Shown in pieces: positions 9,693 through 17,637 of a DNA stretch of 64,000 nt; position 1 is the first letter of the stretch; each line of letters starts with the position of its first letter. This DNA is from Halobaculum litoreum (GTDB lineage Archaea; Halobacteriota; Halobacteria; Halobacteriales; Haloferacaceae). Under the pieces are notes generated by a model, which saw only the letters and a list, made by a program, of their open reading frames with translations, was not told the DNA's origin and ran no database searches. The stretch covers positions 1,116,001 to 1,180,000 of the forward strand of contig NZ_CP126156.1 in assembly GCF_030127125.1 (NCBI RefSeq), given 5' to 3'. Position numbers and translations under genes: made by a program.

Positions 9693-9774
9693 ACCCACCC
9701 CAACGACGTGGCCCCCGTTTACCCTTTCCCTTCCGAGGCGGCCGCCGCCGACCGATCCGCGCCTCGGCGACGGA

Positions 9775-10506
9775 TCAGGCCTCGAGCGCGACGGGCTCGT
9801 AGGCCGACTCGCACGGCGGTCCCTCGGCGTGGTCGTACCGGAGGCCGCCGTCGCCGGCGCGGATCAGCGTCGACGAGACCGTGCCGTAGCCGTCGCCGTG
9901 GACGCAGACGCCGAACTCGTGGTCGCCGAGCGCCGCGCCCGCGCGGTCGAGCCAGCCGTCGGCCGTCTCGCCGTCCTCCGGGTGGAGCGCCCGGCGGAGC
10001 CGCGTCGCGTTGCGCGCCTCCGCGGGGCCGAGGTCGGGGTTGCGTTCGGGGCGGAAGAACCGCCCGTCGTAGCCGACGTTGCCGACGACGTGGACGCCCG
10101 GGAGGAACTGGGTGACGGTGAGGTAGCCGTCCCACTCGAGGAGGATGGCGTCCTCGGCGTCCGCGACGACGAGGTTGAAGCCGTCGTACCCGTACGCCCG
10201 ACACGACTCCTCGACGACCCCGGCGGCCTCGCTGGCGGAGCCCGCCCGCAGGCAGTCGTCGACGAGCAGGCCGCGCGAGCGCTCCGCGGCCAGCCCCTCG
10301 ACCCAGCGGTTCGTGATCCCGACGAACAGGCCGTCCCGCGTCACCCCCATCCACGTGCCGCCCGCCTCGGCGTCGCGGGGCGCGATCACGCCGTCGCCGC
10401 GGTCCGCGGGCGGCTCGGCGGGCCGGTCGAGCGCCTCGTCGCGGTTCGCGGCCACGACGACCGGCGCGTCGTCGAACACCTGCCAGGCCAGCGTCAGGGT
10501 ACACAT
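9775..10506 (-). CDS. NRDE (TANGO2-like) family protein
   Basis: 243 aa. The N-terminal 'MCTLTLAW' followed by 'VVVAANRDEALDRPAEPP' is the NRDE signature: a conserved Cys at position 2 and the Asn-Arg-Asp-Glu motif. Later blocks 'GGTWMGVTRDGLFVGITNR' and 'SRGLLVDDCL' also match the family, and the C-terminal 'DGYGTVSSTLI' is the usual end region. Members occur in bacteria, archaea and eukaryotes (human TANGO2); the fold resembles Ntn hydrolases, but no activity is established. The 72 bp before it separate it from dapE. Confidence 0.85.
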   Translation of the reverse strand: MCTLTLAWQVFDDAPVVVAANRDEALDRPAEPPADRGDGVIAPRDAEAGGTWMGVTRDGLFVGITNRWVEGLAAERSRGLLVDDCLRAGSASEAAGVVEESCRAYGYDGFNLVVADAEDAILLEWDGYLTVTQFLPGVHVVGNVGYDGRFFRPERNPDLGPAEARNATRLRRALHPEDGETADGWLDRAGAALGDHEFGVCVHGDGYGTVSSTLIRAGDGGLRYDHAEGPPCESAYEPVALEA

Positions 10507-10579
10507 GGACACCGATAGCACACGCGAGGGGAAAGCGACGACGGTCGTCACAGCCGCGCGACACGGCGGCGACGGCGCC

Positions 10580-11788
10580 TCACCCGAGCAGCGTCGCCAC
10601 CGCCCGGCGGACGGTGTCGGCGGCGTCGCGCACGCGGTCGACGCGGACGTACTCGCGCTCGCTGTGGGCGACCGCGCCGGCGTCGTCGGCGAGGTGCCCC
10701 GGGCCGAAGACGACCGTCGGCGCGGGCGCGAAGTACGACGCCTCCGTCGCGGCCCCGAACGGCCGCACCTCGCCGTCGGCCGCGCCGCCGACGGACCGGG
10801 CCGCGTCCGCGACCGCCGCCACCAGTTCGTGGTCGGGGTCGGTGTCGAACGCCTCGAGGAACGGGGTCGGGCGCTCGGTGAGCGCGAACGCGACGCCCAC
10901 CTCGTCGGCGACGGCGTCGCGGACGGCCGCCGCCAGCGCCGCGCGGAACCCCTCGGCGGTCTCCGGCGGCACCGACCGGCGGTCGAGGGTGACGGTCGCC
11001 TCGGCGGGCACCTGGTTCGTCGCCTCGCCGCCCGCCACCCCGGTGGGGACGAGCGTCGGCGCGCCGAGCATCGGGTGGGCCGCGGCGCCGTCGTCGAACG
11101 CACGGATCGCCGCGAGCGCGTGCTCCAGCGCCCCCACGGCGTTGACGCCGGACGCCGGTTCGGCGGCGTGCGCGGCCGCCCCCGTCAGCGTGAGCGTCCC
11201 CTCGAAGCGGCCGCGGGCGGCGACACAGGCGTCGCAGTCGGTGGGCTCGCCGACGAGGAACAGGTCGCCGCCGACGGGGTCGACCGCGCCGTCGGGGTAG
11301 TCGTCGCCGCGGCCGCGGACGAGCGCGTCCGCGCCGGTCGACAGCGTCTCCTCGTCCGGCGTCACCGCGAGCGTCACCCGGCCGACCGCCGGCTCGACGC
11401 CGAGGAACCCCGCGATGAGGGCCGCGAGCGGCCCCTTCGCGTCACACGAGCCGCGGCCGCGGAACACGTCGCGCCCGTCGTCGTCGACCCCGCGCTCGAA
11501 GCCGACGTGCGGCGGCACGGTGTCGACGTGCGTGTTCAACACGAGGTGGGGGCCGTCGGCGGCCGCCGCGGGGTCGGGTGCGGCCCGCGTCGCGCGGACG
11601 TTGCCCGCGGCGTCGACCCGCGGGTCCGCCCCGTGGTCCGCGAGCGTCTCCACGAGGAACGCCCGCATCGCGTCGGGCGACTCGTGGGACTCGATCCGCA
11701 CCGCGTCGGCGAGGAACGCGACCGGGTCGAACGACTCGGTCGTCCCCTCCCCGCCGTCCCCGCCGTCGCCCGCGTCGCCGCCGCTCAT
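10580..11788 (-). CDS. dapE: Succinyl-diaminopimelate desuccinylase (M20 peptidase family)
   Basis: 402 aa. It removes succinate from N-succinyl-LL-diaminopimelate. M20 zinc-site motifs are visible: 'LVLNTHVDTVPPH' (metal His/Asp), 'RGRGSCDAKGPLAAL' (bridging Asp), 'AVTPDEETLSTGA' (catalytic Glu-Glu) and 'FLVGEPTDCDA'. ArgE-like or LysK-like activity cannot be excluded from motifs alone, but the operon makes DapE the best call. The start overlaps the dapF stop in an ATGA. It is the last gene of the lysine operon; the N-terminal 20 residues are Gly/Asp-rich. Confidence 0.9.
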   Translation of the reverse strand: MSGGDAGDGGDGGEGTTESFDPVAFLADAVRIESHESPDAMRAFLVETLADHGADPRVDAAGNVRATRAAPDPAAAADGPHLVLNTHVDTVPPHVGFERGVDDDGRDVFRGRGSCDAKGPLAALIAGFLGVEPAVGRVTLAVTPDEETLSTGADALVRGRGDDYPDGAVDPVGGDLFLVGEPTDCDACVAARGRFEGTLTLTGAAAHAAEPASGVNAVGALEHALAAIRAFDDGAAAHPMLGAPTLVPTGVAGGEATNQVPAEATVTLDRRSVPPETAEGFRAALAAAVRDAVADEVGVAFALTERPTPFLEAFDTDPDHELVAAVADAARSVGGAADGEVRPFGAATEASYFAPAPTVVFGPGHLADDAGAVAHSEREYVRVDRVRDAADTVRRAVATLLG

Positions 11789-12723
11789 TCGTCGGCCTCC
11801 GGGACGGACAAGGCGACCGCGAACTCCCGCGTCGCTGGCCCCGTCAGCGTCGCCGGACCGTCGTCGGGGACCGTTATCCGGAGGTCGCCGCCGGGGAGCG
11901 AGACGGCCAGCGCCGCCCGGTCCGTCAGCCCGAGGCGACGGGCGACCGCGCCCACGGCGACGGCGCCGGTGCCGCACGCGAGCGTCTCGCCCTCCACCCC
12001 GCGCTCGTAGGTGCGCTGGGCGAACGTCCCGTCGCCGGTGTCGGCCGCCAGCGTCACGTTCGCGCCCTCGGGGAACGCCGCCGCGCGGCGGACCGCCGGC
12101 GCGACGGCGTCGAGGTCGACGGCGTCCACGTCGTCCACGAACGCGACGGCGTGCGGGACGCCGGTGTCGACGGCCGTTACCGGCAGCCCCTCCACGTCCG
12201 TCTCGACCAGCGGCTCCTCCCGGTCGCCCGCGAGCGGCACGTCGGCCGGGGCGAACGAGGGCCGCCCCATCTCCACCTCGACGGTCACGGTCTCGCCGTC
12301 GTCGTCCTCGTCCGCTCGCACCGTCGCGCGGCGCACGCCGGCGGGCGTGTCGAGGTCGACCACGTCGGCGCCGGTGCGCTCGCGGACCCACGCGGCGGCA
12401 CACCGCGCGCCGTTGCCGCACATCTCGGCGATGGACGCGTCCGGCTGGACGAGCGTCATCGTCGCCCGGGCGACGCCCTCGGCGCCGTCGTCCCCGGTGC
12501 CGTCGTCGGTGACGTCCATGAACAACACGCCGTCCGCGCCCGTGCGGTCGGCGCCCTCGACGCCCGTCTCGCGGTCGCAGTGGTGGACGGCGAACGCGCC
12601 GCGGTCGGGGACGTCGCCGGCGTCGTCGGCGTCGACGACGAGGAAGTCGTTGCCGGTCCCGTGGTACTTCACCGCCGGGACGGTGCGCCCGTCGGCGTCG
12701 GCGTGGGGGCTCGGTCCGCTCAT
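11785..12723 (-). CDS. dapF: Diaminopimelate epimerase
   Basis: 312 aa. It converts LL- to meso-diaminopimelate with two catalytic cysteines, both visible: Cys in 'AEMCGNGARCAAAWV' (about residue 90) and Cys in 'GETLACGTGAVAVGAV' (about residue 245). The substrate-binding opening 'VKYHGTGNDFLVVDADD' is also clear. Start (ATG at 12723) overlaps the lysA stop and its own stop overlaps the dapE start, both as ATGA, so translation of the three is coupled. Confidence 0.95.
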   Translation of the reverse strand: MSGPSPHADADGRTVPAVKYHGTGNDFLVVDADDAGDVPDRGAFAVHHCDRETGVEGADRTGADGVLFMDVTDDGTGDDGAEGVARATMTLVQPDASIAEMCGNGARCAAAWVRERTGADVVDLDTPAGVRRATVRADEDDDGETVTVEVEMGRPSFAPADVPLAGDREEPLVETDVEGLPVTAVDTGVPHAVAFVDDVDAVDLDAVAPAVRRAAAFPEGANVTLAADTGDGTFAQRTYERGVEGETLACGTGAVAVGAVARRLGLTDRAALAVSLPGGDLRITVPDDGPATLTGPATREFAVALSVPEADE

Positions 12724-13988
12724 TCGACGCTCCCTCCGCGTTCGAGGCGGGTGACGCCGTCGAGCGTCTCGCGTTCGCGCAGCAGGTCGCCCGCGAGGCT
12801 CGCCTCCGCGGGGCGCGGCCGGGAGTTGTACGTCGACGCCATCTCGTAGCCGTAGGCGCCGGCGTTGCCGACCGCGAGCAGGTCGCCCCGCCGGGGTGTC
12901 GGCAGGTCGCGCCCGTCGCAGAAGGTGTCCCCCGTCTCGCAGATCGGGCCCGCGACGGTGACCGGGGCCCGTTCCCGGCCGGCATCGGCGTCGAGGTTCC
13001 GGATCGCGTGGTACGCGCCGTACATCGCGGGCCGGAGGAGGTCGGTCATCCCGGCGTCGACGCCGGCGACGGTCGTGTCCGCCGTCGGCTTCACCGTGTT
13101 CACCGCGGTCAGCAGGACGCCGGCGTCGGCGACGACGTAGCGGCCCGGTTCGACCGCCAGCGCCGCGTCCACGTCGCCCAGCGCCTCGCGGGTCGCGTCG
13201 GCGACCGCCTGGAGGTCCAGCGCGGGGTCGCTCTCGCGGTACGGGACGCCGAAGCCGCCGCCGACGTCGACGTACTCGAGGTCGCCGACCTCGCGTGCGA
13301 GGTCGCCCATCCGGGCGACGAGTTCGCGGTGGGCCGCCAGATCCTCCTCGCCGTGGATCCCCGACCCGGCGTGGGCGTGGACCCCGACGGCGTCGAACCG
13401 CTCGCGCGCCTCCGCGACGACGGCGGCCGCGCGGTCGGCGGGGACGCCGAACTTCGCCGCCGCGCCCGTGCGCACCTTCTCGTGGTGGCCGGCGCCGACG
13501 CCGGGGTTGACGCGGACGCAGACGCGCCCGTCGAAGCCGCGGTCGGCGAGTCTGTCCAGCGTGTCGCGTGCGCCGACGGTGATCGTCAGATCGGGGTGCT
13601 CGGTCCACCACTCGACCACGAGGTCGAGGTCGCGCGCCGGCGGGTTCACCGCGGTGTAGTGGAGGCGCCCGCCGGGGAAGCCGGCGTCGAGCGCCCGCCG
13701 GACCTCGCCGGCCGAGGCGCACTCGGCGTCGACGCCGGCCGCGCGGACCGTCTCCAGCACCGCCCGGCCGGTGTGGGCCTTCGCAGCGTAGCGGACCTCG
13801 GCGTCGGGGAACGCCGCCCGCAGGCGGGCGCAGTTCTCCGCGACCCGGTCGAGGTCGGTCACGTACAGCGGCGTGCCGTGCTCGGCGGCGAGCTCGCGCA
13901 GGCGGTCGGCGTCCCAGTCGGCGAGGCGACGGACGGCGGGGCCGCCGGCCGACCCGTCGGGGGGCTCCCCCGTCGCGTCCGCGCTCAT
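12720..13988 (-). CDS. lysA: Diaminopimelate decarboxylase
   Basis: 422 aa, PLP-dependent fold-type III decarboxylase that makes L-lysine from meso-diaminopimelate. The PLP lysine is in 'VRYAAKAHTGRAVL' (about residue 75); the glycine-rich phosphate loop is 'YVDVGGGFGVPYRE'; 'PICETGDTFCDGRDLPTP' carries the active-site Cys and the 'ESGD'-equivalent; 'AVGNAGAYGYEMASTYNSRP' is the C-terminal signature. The start overlaps the dapD stop by ATGA. Confidence 0.96.
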   Translation of the reverse strand: MSADATGEPPDGSAGGPAVRRLADWDADRLRELAAEHGTPLYVTDLDRVAENCARLRAAFPDAEVRYAAKAHTGRAVLETVRAAGVDAECASAGEVRRALDAGFPGGRLHYTAVNPPARDLDLVVEWWTEHPDLTITVGARDTLDRLADRGFDGRVCVRVNPGVGAGHHEKVRTGAAAKFGVPADRAAAVVAEARERFDAVGVHAHAGSGIHGEEDLAAHRELVARMGDLAREVGDLEYVDVGGGFGVPYRESDPALDLQAVADATREALGDVDAALAVEPGRYVVADAGVLLTAVNTVKPTADTTVAGVDAGMTDLLRPAMYGAYHAIRNLDADAGRERAPVTVAGPICETGDTFCDGRDLPTPRRGDLLAVGNAGAYGYEMASTYNSRPRPAEASLAGDLLRERETLDGVTRLERGGSVE

Positions 13989-14830
13989 TCGCGGAGCGCG
14001 TCCTCCCGCCGCGTCGCCTCCAGCGTCTCCGTCTCCACGTCCGTCGCGACGACCGCGGGCTTGTACGCGCCGCCGTCGAACAGGTCGTGGTCGCTGACGC
14101 TCGACTCCACGAACCGGGTGAACGCCCGGCGGTTCTCGGGGAGGTGCCCGTACACGACCTCCTCCTCGACGAGGTCGTACACCGGGATGCGCGGGGTGAG
14201 CAGGGTGTTCTCGCCGACGACCGAGTTCTCGCCGACGCGGAAGCCGGAGGTGACGCGACAGCCCGCACCGAGCGAGACGCCGTCCTCGACGACGACGGGG
14301 GCGTCCTCGACCGGTTCGAGCACGCCGCCGATGAGCGTGTTCGCGCCGAGCTTCACGCCCTCTCCGAGTTGGGCGCACGAGCCGACGGTGTCGCAGGAGT
14401 CGACGAGCGTGCCGTCGCCGACGAACGCGCCGACGTTGACGAACGACGGGCTCATCATGATCGTGTCGTCGCCGAGGTGAGCGCCCCGCCGGAGGACGGT
14501 GCCGTCGGGCGTGTTGCGCGCGCCGCGGGCTTCGAGGTCGTCGGTCTCGCGCAGCGGGAGCACGTCGTAGTAGCCGACGCCGCCGTACTCGCGGCGCTCG
14601 GTCTCGCGCAGGCCGAAGTTGAGGAGGACGCCCCGCTTCACCCACTCGTTGGCGACCCACGAGTCGACGCCGGCGCCCGTCTTGCGGGCGGCGCGGACCT
14701 CGCCGGCCTCCAACGCGTCGAGGAACTCGTCGAGGGTGCGCCGGACGCCGGCGTCGGCGTCGGCCGCGGTGAGTCCGTCGTCGTAGCGGTGCCACAGGTC
14801 GTCGATGTCGGATTCGAGTGTCGTCGTCAT
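13985..14830 (-). CDS. dapD: 2,3,4,5-tetrahydropyridine-2,6-dicarboxylate N-succinyltransferase
   Basis: 281 aa. It succinylates tetrahydrodipicolinate, committing the pathway to the succinylase branch. The left-handed beta-helix is seen as hexapeptide repeats around 'GDDTIMMSPSFVNVGAFVGD' and 'LGEGVKLGANTLIGGVLEPV', ending 'VTSGFRVGENSVVGENTLL'. The helical N-domain contains 'VANEWVKRGVLLNF', typical of DapD. The start overlaps the dapB stop by ATGA (14827-14830). Confidence 0.94.
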   Translation of the reverse strand: MTTTLESDIDDLWHRYDDGLTAADADAGVRRTLDEFLDALEAGEVRAARKTGAGVDSWVANEWVKRGVLLNFGLRETERREYGGVGYYDVLPLRETDDLEARGARNTPDGTVLRRGAHLGDDTIMMSPSFVNVGAFVGDGTLVDSCDTVGSCAQLGEGVKLGANTLIGGVLEPVEDAPVVVEDGVSLGAGCRVTSGFRVGENSVVGENTLLTPRIPVYDLVEEEVVYGHLPENRRAFTRFVESSVSDHDLFDGGAYKPAVVATDVETETLEATRREDALRE

Positions 14831-15597
14831 TCGAGTACCTCCGTGAAGTCGTAGGCGCCGGCGTCGCGGCCGGCGAGCCACGCGGCGGCGTCGAGCGCGC
14901 CGGCGGCGAACACGCGCCGGGAGCCGGCGCGGTGGGTCAGTTCCAGCACGTTCTCGTCGCCCGCGAGCAACACCTCGTGTTCGCCGGCGGCGTCGCCCGC
15001 GCGGCGGGCGTGGACGCCGATCTCGCCGTCGCTCCGGGGCGCGTCGCCCTCCCGCCCGTGCACTCGCTCGTCCAGGTCGGGGCGCGCCGCCTCGGCGTCG
15101 TCGAGCAGGGTCAGGGCGGTGCCGCTCGGGGCGTCGACCTTCGCGTTGTGGTGGGTCTCGGTGACCTCCACGTCGTAGCCGGGGAGCGCGGCCGCGGCCT
15201 CGCGGACGGCGCGCCGCAGGGCGGCGATCCCGCGCGAGAAGTTCGACGCACGCAACAGCGGCACCGACTCGGCGGCGTCCGCGAGGGCGGCTTCCTGCTC
15301 GTCGTCGAAGCCGGTCGTGCCGACGACGCACGCGACCCCGGCCTCGGCGGCGGCGGCGACGTACTCGACGCTGGAGGCGGGGCCGGTGAAGTCGACGAGC
15401 ACGTCGACCCCGGGGTCGGCGGCCGCGAGCAGTTCCGGGAGGGCGGCTGCGTCCTCGACCGGGACGCCCGCCACGGGGTCGACGGGCGAGCGGTTCACCG
15501 CGAGCGCGACCGTGCAGTCGTCGCGGTCGGCGGCGGCGGCGATCACCTCGCGACCCATCCGGCCGCCGGCGCCCGTGACGGCGATGCGGACCGGCAC
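14827..15597 (-). CDS. dapB: 4-hydroxy-tetrahydrodipicolinate reductase
   Basis: 256 aa, NAD(P)H-dependent reductase. The Rossmann motif 'VTGAGGRMGREVIAAAA' is at the N-terminus; the catalytic and substrate motif 'VTETHHNAKVDAPSGTAL' (about residues 145-162) is diagnostic. 'VVGTTGFDDEQEAAL' and 'LLRASNFSRGIAAL' are further conserved blocks. It starts 1 bp after the dapA stop. Confidence 0.96.
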   Translation of the reverse strand: MPVRIAVTGAGGRMGREVIAAAADRDDCTVALAVNRSPVDPVAGVPVEDAAALPELLAAADPGVDVLVDFTGPASSVEYVAAAAEAGVACVVGTTGFDDEQEAALADAAESVPLLRASNFSRGIAALRRAVREAAAALPGYDVEVTETHHNAKVDAPSGTALTLLDDAEAARPDLDERVHGREGDAPRSDGEIGVHARRAGDAAGEHEVLLAGDENVLELTHRAGSRRVFAAGALDAAAWLAGRDAGAYDFTEVLE

Positions 15598-15598
15598 G

Positions 15599-16507
15599 TC
15601 AGGCCCCCGTCGTCGCCGCGTCGTCCTCCAACGCCGCGAGCAGTTCCGTCAGCACGCGCAGCGTCTCGTCGCTCCCGCGCGTCAGCGGCGAGCGCATCTC
15701 CGCGGGGCCGTAGCCGCGGATCGCCATCGCCTCCTTCGCCGGGATGGGGTTCGTCTCGCGGAACAGCGCCCGCATCAGCGGCCCGAGTTCGTGGTGGATC
15801 GCGCGGGCGGTCTCGAAGTCCTCCTCCAGCGCCGCGTGGACGAGCCGGCACGTCCGCTCGGGCTCGACGTTCGCGACCACCGAGATGGTGCCGGTCGCGC
15901 CCATCGCCACGAGGGGCAGCGTCATGCCGTCGTCGCCCGAGAGCACGTCGAACGTCTCCCCGCGGGTGCGCTCGACGATCTCCGAGATCCGGTTCGCGTC
16001 GCCGGAGGCCGCCTTGTAGCCGTGGACGTTCTCGTGACCAGCGAGGTCGACGACGGTGTCGACGTCGAGGTTCGACCCGGTGCGGCTCGGGACGTTGTAC
16101 ACGATCTGCGGGATGTCGACCGCGTCGGCTATCGTCGCGTAGTGCTCGTACTGGCCCGCGGGTTCGGGCTTGTTGTAGTACGGCGAGATGAGCAGGGCGG
16201 CGTCGGCGCCGGCGGCGGCCGCGCGCTCGGTGAGGTCGAGCGCCTCGCGCGTCGAGTTCGAGCCGGTGCCCGCGATGACGGGCACGTCGACGGCGTCGAC
16301 GACGGTCTCGACGACCTCGGCGTGTTCGTCGTGCGTGAGTGTGGCCGCCTCGCCGGTCGAGCCGGCGGGGACGAGGCCGTCGACGCCGGCGGCCTCGAGC
16401 CGTCGGGCGTCGACGGCGAGCTGTTCGTGGTCGACCGCGTCGGTGCCGTCGGTGAACGGTGTCGTCATCGCCGGGTAGACGCCGGCGAAGGTGTCGTGGT
16501 GGATCAT
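15599..16507 (-). CDS. dapA: 4-hydroxy-tetrahydrodipicolinate synthase
   Basis: 302 aa, class I aldolase fold. 'GVYPAMTTPFTDGTDAVD' opens the family; 'GLVPAGSTGEAATLTHDEH' is the substrate-binding loop; 'IVYNVPSRTGSNLD' contains the catalytic Tyr and Arg; and the Schiff-base Lys is in 'VHGYKAASGDANRI' (about residue 165). It is first in the lysine operon. No convincing TATA box lies within 40 bp of its start; the nearest good promoter is at 16739-16752, which would give a leader of about 208 nt. Transcripts in this group usually have little or no leader. Confidence 0.95.
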   Translation of the reverse strand: MIHHDTFAGVYPAMTTPFTDGTDAVDHEQLAVDARRLEAAGVDGLVPAGSTGEAATLTHDEHAEVVETVVDAVDVPVIAGTGSNSTREALDLTERAAAAGADAALLISPYYNKPEPAGQYEHYATIADAVDIPQIVYNVPSRTGSNLDVDTVVDLAGHENVHGYKAASGDANRISEIVERTRGETFDVLSGDDGMTLPLVAMGATGTISVVANVEPERTCRLVHAALEEDFETARAIHHELGPLMRALFRETNPIPAKEAMAIRGYGPAEMRSPLTRGSDETLRVLTELLAALEDDAATTGA

Positions 16508-16593
16508 GGCTGTCGTGTGTGGGGGGGTTCGCTGTGGTGTCGGATTCGGGTACTCGGTGGGCGAGCGGACCGCGGACCGGAACTCACCCCCGA

Positions 16594-16614
16594 CCGGCCG
16601 CTACGCCTGGCCGG
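16594..16614 (-). promoter_or_regulatory. Hairpin in the dapA leader
   Basis: A perfect 6-bp inverted repeat, CCGGCC / GGCCGG, with a 9-nt loop. Flanking CCCC and GGGG can extend the stem with a small bulge. It begins 8 nt after the stop codon of a possible leader peptide and about 90 nt before dapA. No T-run follows on the transcribed strand, so it is not a standard intrinsic terminator; an attenuator-like or stabilising role is speculation. Confidence 0.35.
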
Positions 16615-16622
16615 GGACGAAC

Positions 16623-16715
16623 TCACACACGTTTCGCTTTCGGGGTCGCGGAGAAGACACGGCGGACACCCGGCTCGACGGTCGCGGCGGGCGTCGAGTG
16701 CGGCGTACCGCTCAT
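16623..16715 (-). CDS. Possible leader peptide upstream of dapA (30 aa)
   Basis: A 30-codon frame begins with ATG at 16715, exactly 27 nt downstream of a TATA/BRE pair, as expected for a leaderless haloarchaeal transcript. It ends with 'SATPKAKRV' just before a hairpin. Both lysines use AAA, a codon rare in this GC-rich genome, where AAG dominates. That arrangement is what one would design for lysine-sensing attenuation, but no conservation can be tested here and amino-acid attenuation by leader peptides is not established in haloarchaea. It may be a chance frame. Confidence 0.3.
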   Translation of the reverse strand: MSGTPHSTPAATVEPGVRRVFSATPKAKRV

Positions 16716-16738
16716 TGTCGAACACTCCGGCGTCACGA

Positions 16739-16752
16739 GTAAAGGCGTTTCC
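16739..16752 (-). promoter_or_regulatory. TATA/BRE promoter for the lysine operon leader
   Basis: On the minus strand the sequence reads GGAAACGCCTTTAC: a BRE-like GAAACG followed by the TATA-like CTTTAC. It is the best promoter match between dapA and the divergent phosphoribosyltransferase, centred 27 nt before the ATG at 16715. It predicts a dapA transcript with a leader of about 208 nt. Confidence 0.5.
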
Positions 16753-16885
16753 CTGTGGGCCGATTTTGTGGATCCCGCCCACGGCAGCCGGTTCGCCGCC
16801 CTGTCCCGTCGGCCGAGTGACGAGTCGGCCGCGGGGGCCGGCGTCGCCGAACGCATCAGCCGACACACGCGTCGCGGCTGTAAAC

Positions 16886-16893
16886 GCTTATCC
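16886..16893 (+). promoter_or_regulatory. TATA-like box of the phosphoribosyltransferase gene
   Basis: GCTTATCC, preceded by GTAAAC, lies 25-32 nt before the ATG at 16918. This is the spacing expected for a leaderless transcript. Confidence 0.45.
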
Positions 16894-16917
16894 GAACACC
16901 GCCACGAGGTGCCGGTA

Positions 16918-17625
16918 ATGAGCGACCTCCCGGACGACTTCGACTGTACGGTCACCAATTGGGAGTACATCTACGGCCTCTGTCGGGACGTGTCGGACCA
17001 GGTGAAGACCGACAACTTCGAGCCGGACGTCGTGGTCGCGCTCGCCCGCGGCGGCTGGTTCGCGGGGCGGTGCATCTGCGACTTCCTCGGGCTCAACGAC
17101 CTCACGAGCCTGAAGATGGAGCACTACGTCGGCACCGCCGAGAAGTCGGGCGAGCCGACCGTGCGCTACCCGATGCCGGAGGGGAGCGTCTCCGGGAAGG
17201 ACGTGCTCATCATCGACGACATCGCCGACACCGGCGGGTCGATCAAGCGCGCCCACGAGTACGTCGCCGAGCGCGACTGCGGCGAGGTGCGCACCGCCAC
17301 CCTCCAGCTGCTCCAGACGTCCGAGTTCGAGCCGGACTTCGTCGGCGAGCAGCTCGAGGAGTGGACGTGGATGGTGTACCCGTGGAACTTCATCGAGGAC
17401 ATGATCGACCTCACCAGCGGCGCCATGGAGCAGGCCGACGAGCAGGCGTTCACCGAGGAGGACGTCCGCCACTACCTCGCGGAGTTCCACGGCATCGACC
17501 GCATCGAGATGGAGATCGCCCAGCCGGGTCGCGTCGGCGAGGTGCTCGCGGAGATGGAGCGACGCGACGTGGTCCGCTCGACGGCCGACGGCTACCGCCT
17601 CCTCGACGGCGGCGACGACGAGTAG
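16918..17625 (+). CDS. Phosphoribosyltransferase (hypoxanthine/guanine-type)
   Basis: 235 aa, type I PRTase fold. 'PDVVVALARGGWFAGRCICD' is the PPi-binding loop region, and the 13-residue PRPP signature is 'DVLIIDDIADTGGSIKRA' (about residues 94-111). The C-terminal 60-70 residues, from 'EEDVRHYLAEFHGIDRIE', resemble a small helical/winged extension. Haloarchaeal homologues are usually annotated as HGPRTase-like. The base specificity (guanine, hypoxanthine or xanthine) cannot be read from the motifs. The AEC transporter gene follows after 12 bp, suggesting cotranscription and perhaps a purine- or organic-anion-linked role. Confidence 0.85.
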   Translation: MSDLPDDFDCTVTNWEYIYGLCRDVSDQVKTDNFEPDVVVALARGGWFAGRCICDFLGLNDLTSLKMEHYVGTAEKSGEPTVRYPMPEGSVSGKDVLIIDDIADTGGSIKRAHEYVAERDCGEVRTATLQLLQTSEFEPDFVGEQLEEWTWMVYPWNFIEDMIDLTSGAMEQADEQAFTEEDVRHYLAEFHGIDRIEMEIAQPGRVGEVLAEMERRDVVRSTADGYRLLDGGDDE

Positions 17626-17637
17626 CCGCGCGGGCGA

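Noticed and set aside
16504-16866. A 120-codon minus-strand frame in the dapA upstream region
   Set aside because: Low-complexity composition, and it would overlap the predicted promoter; a start at 16715 in another frame fits the TATA spacing better.
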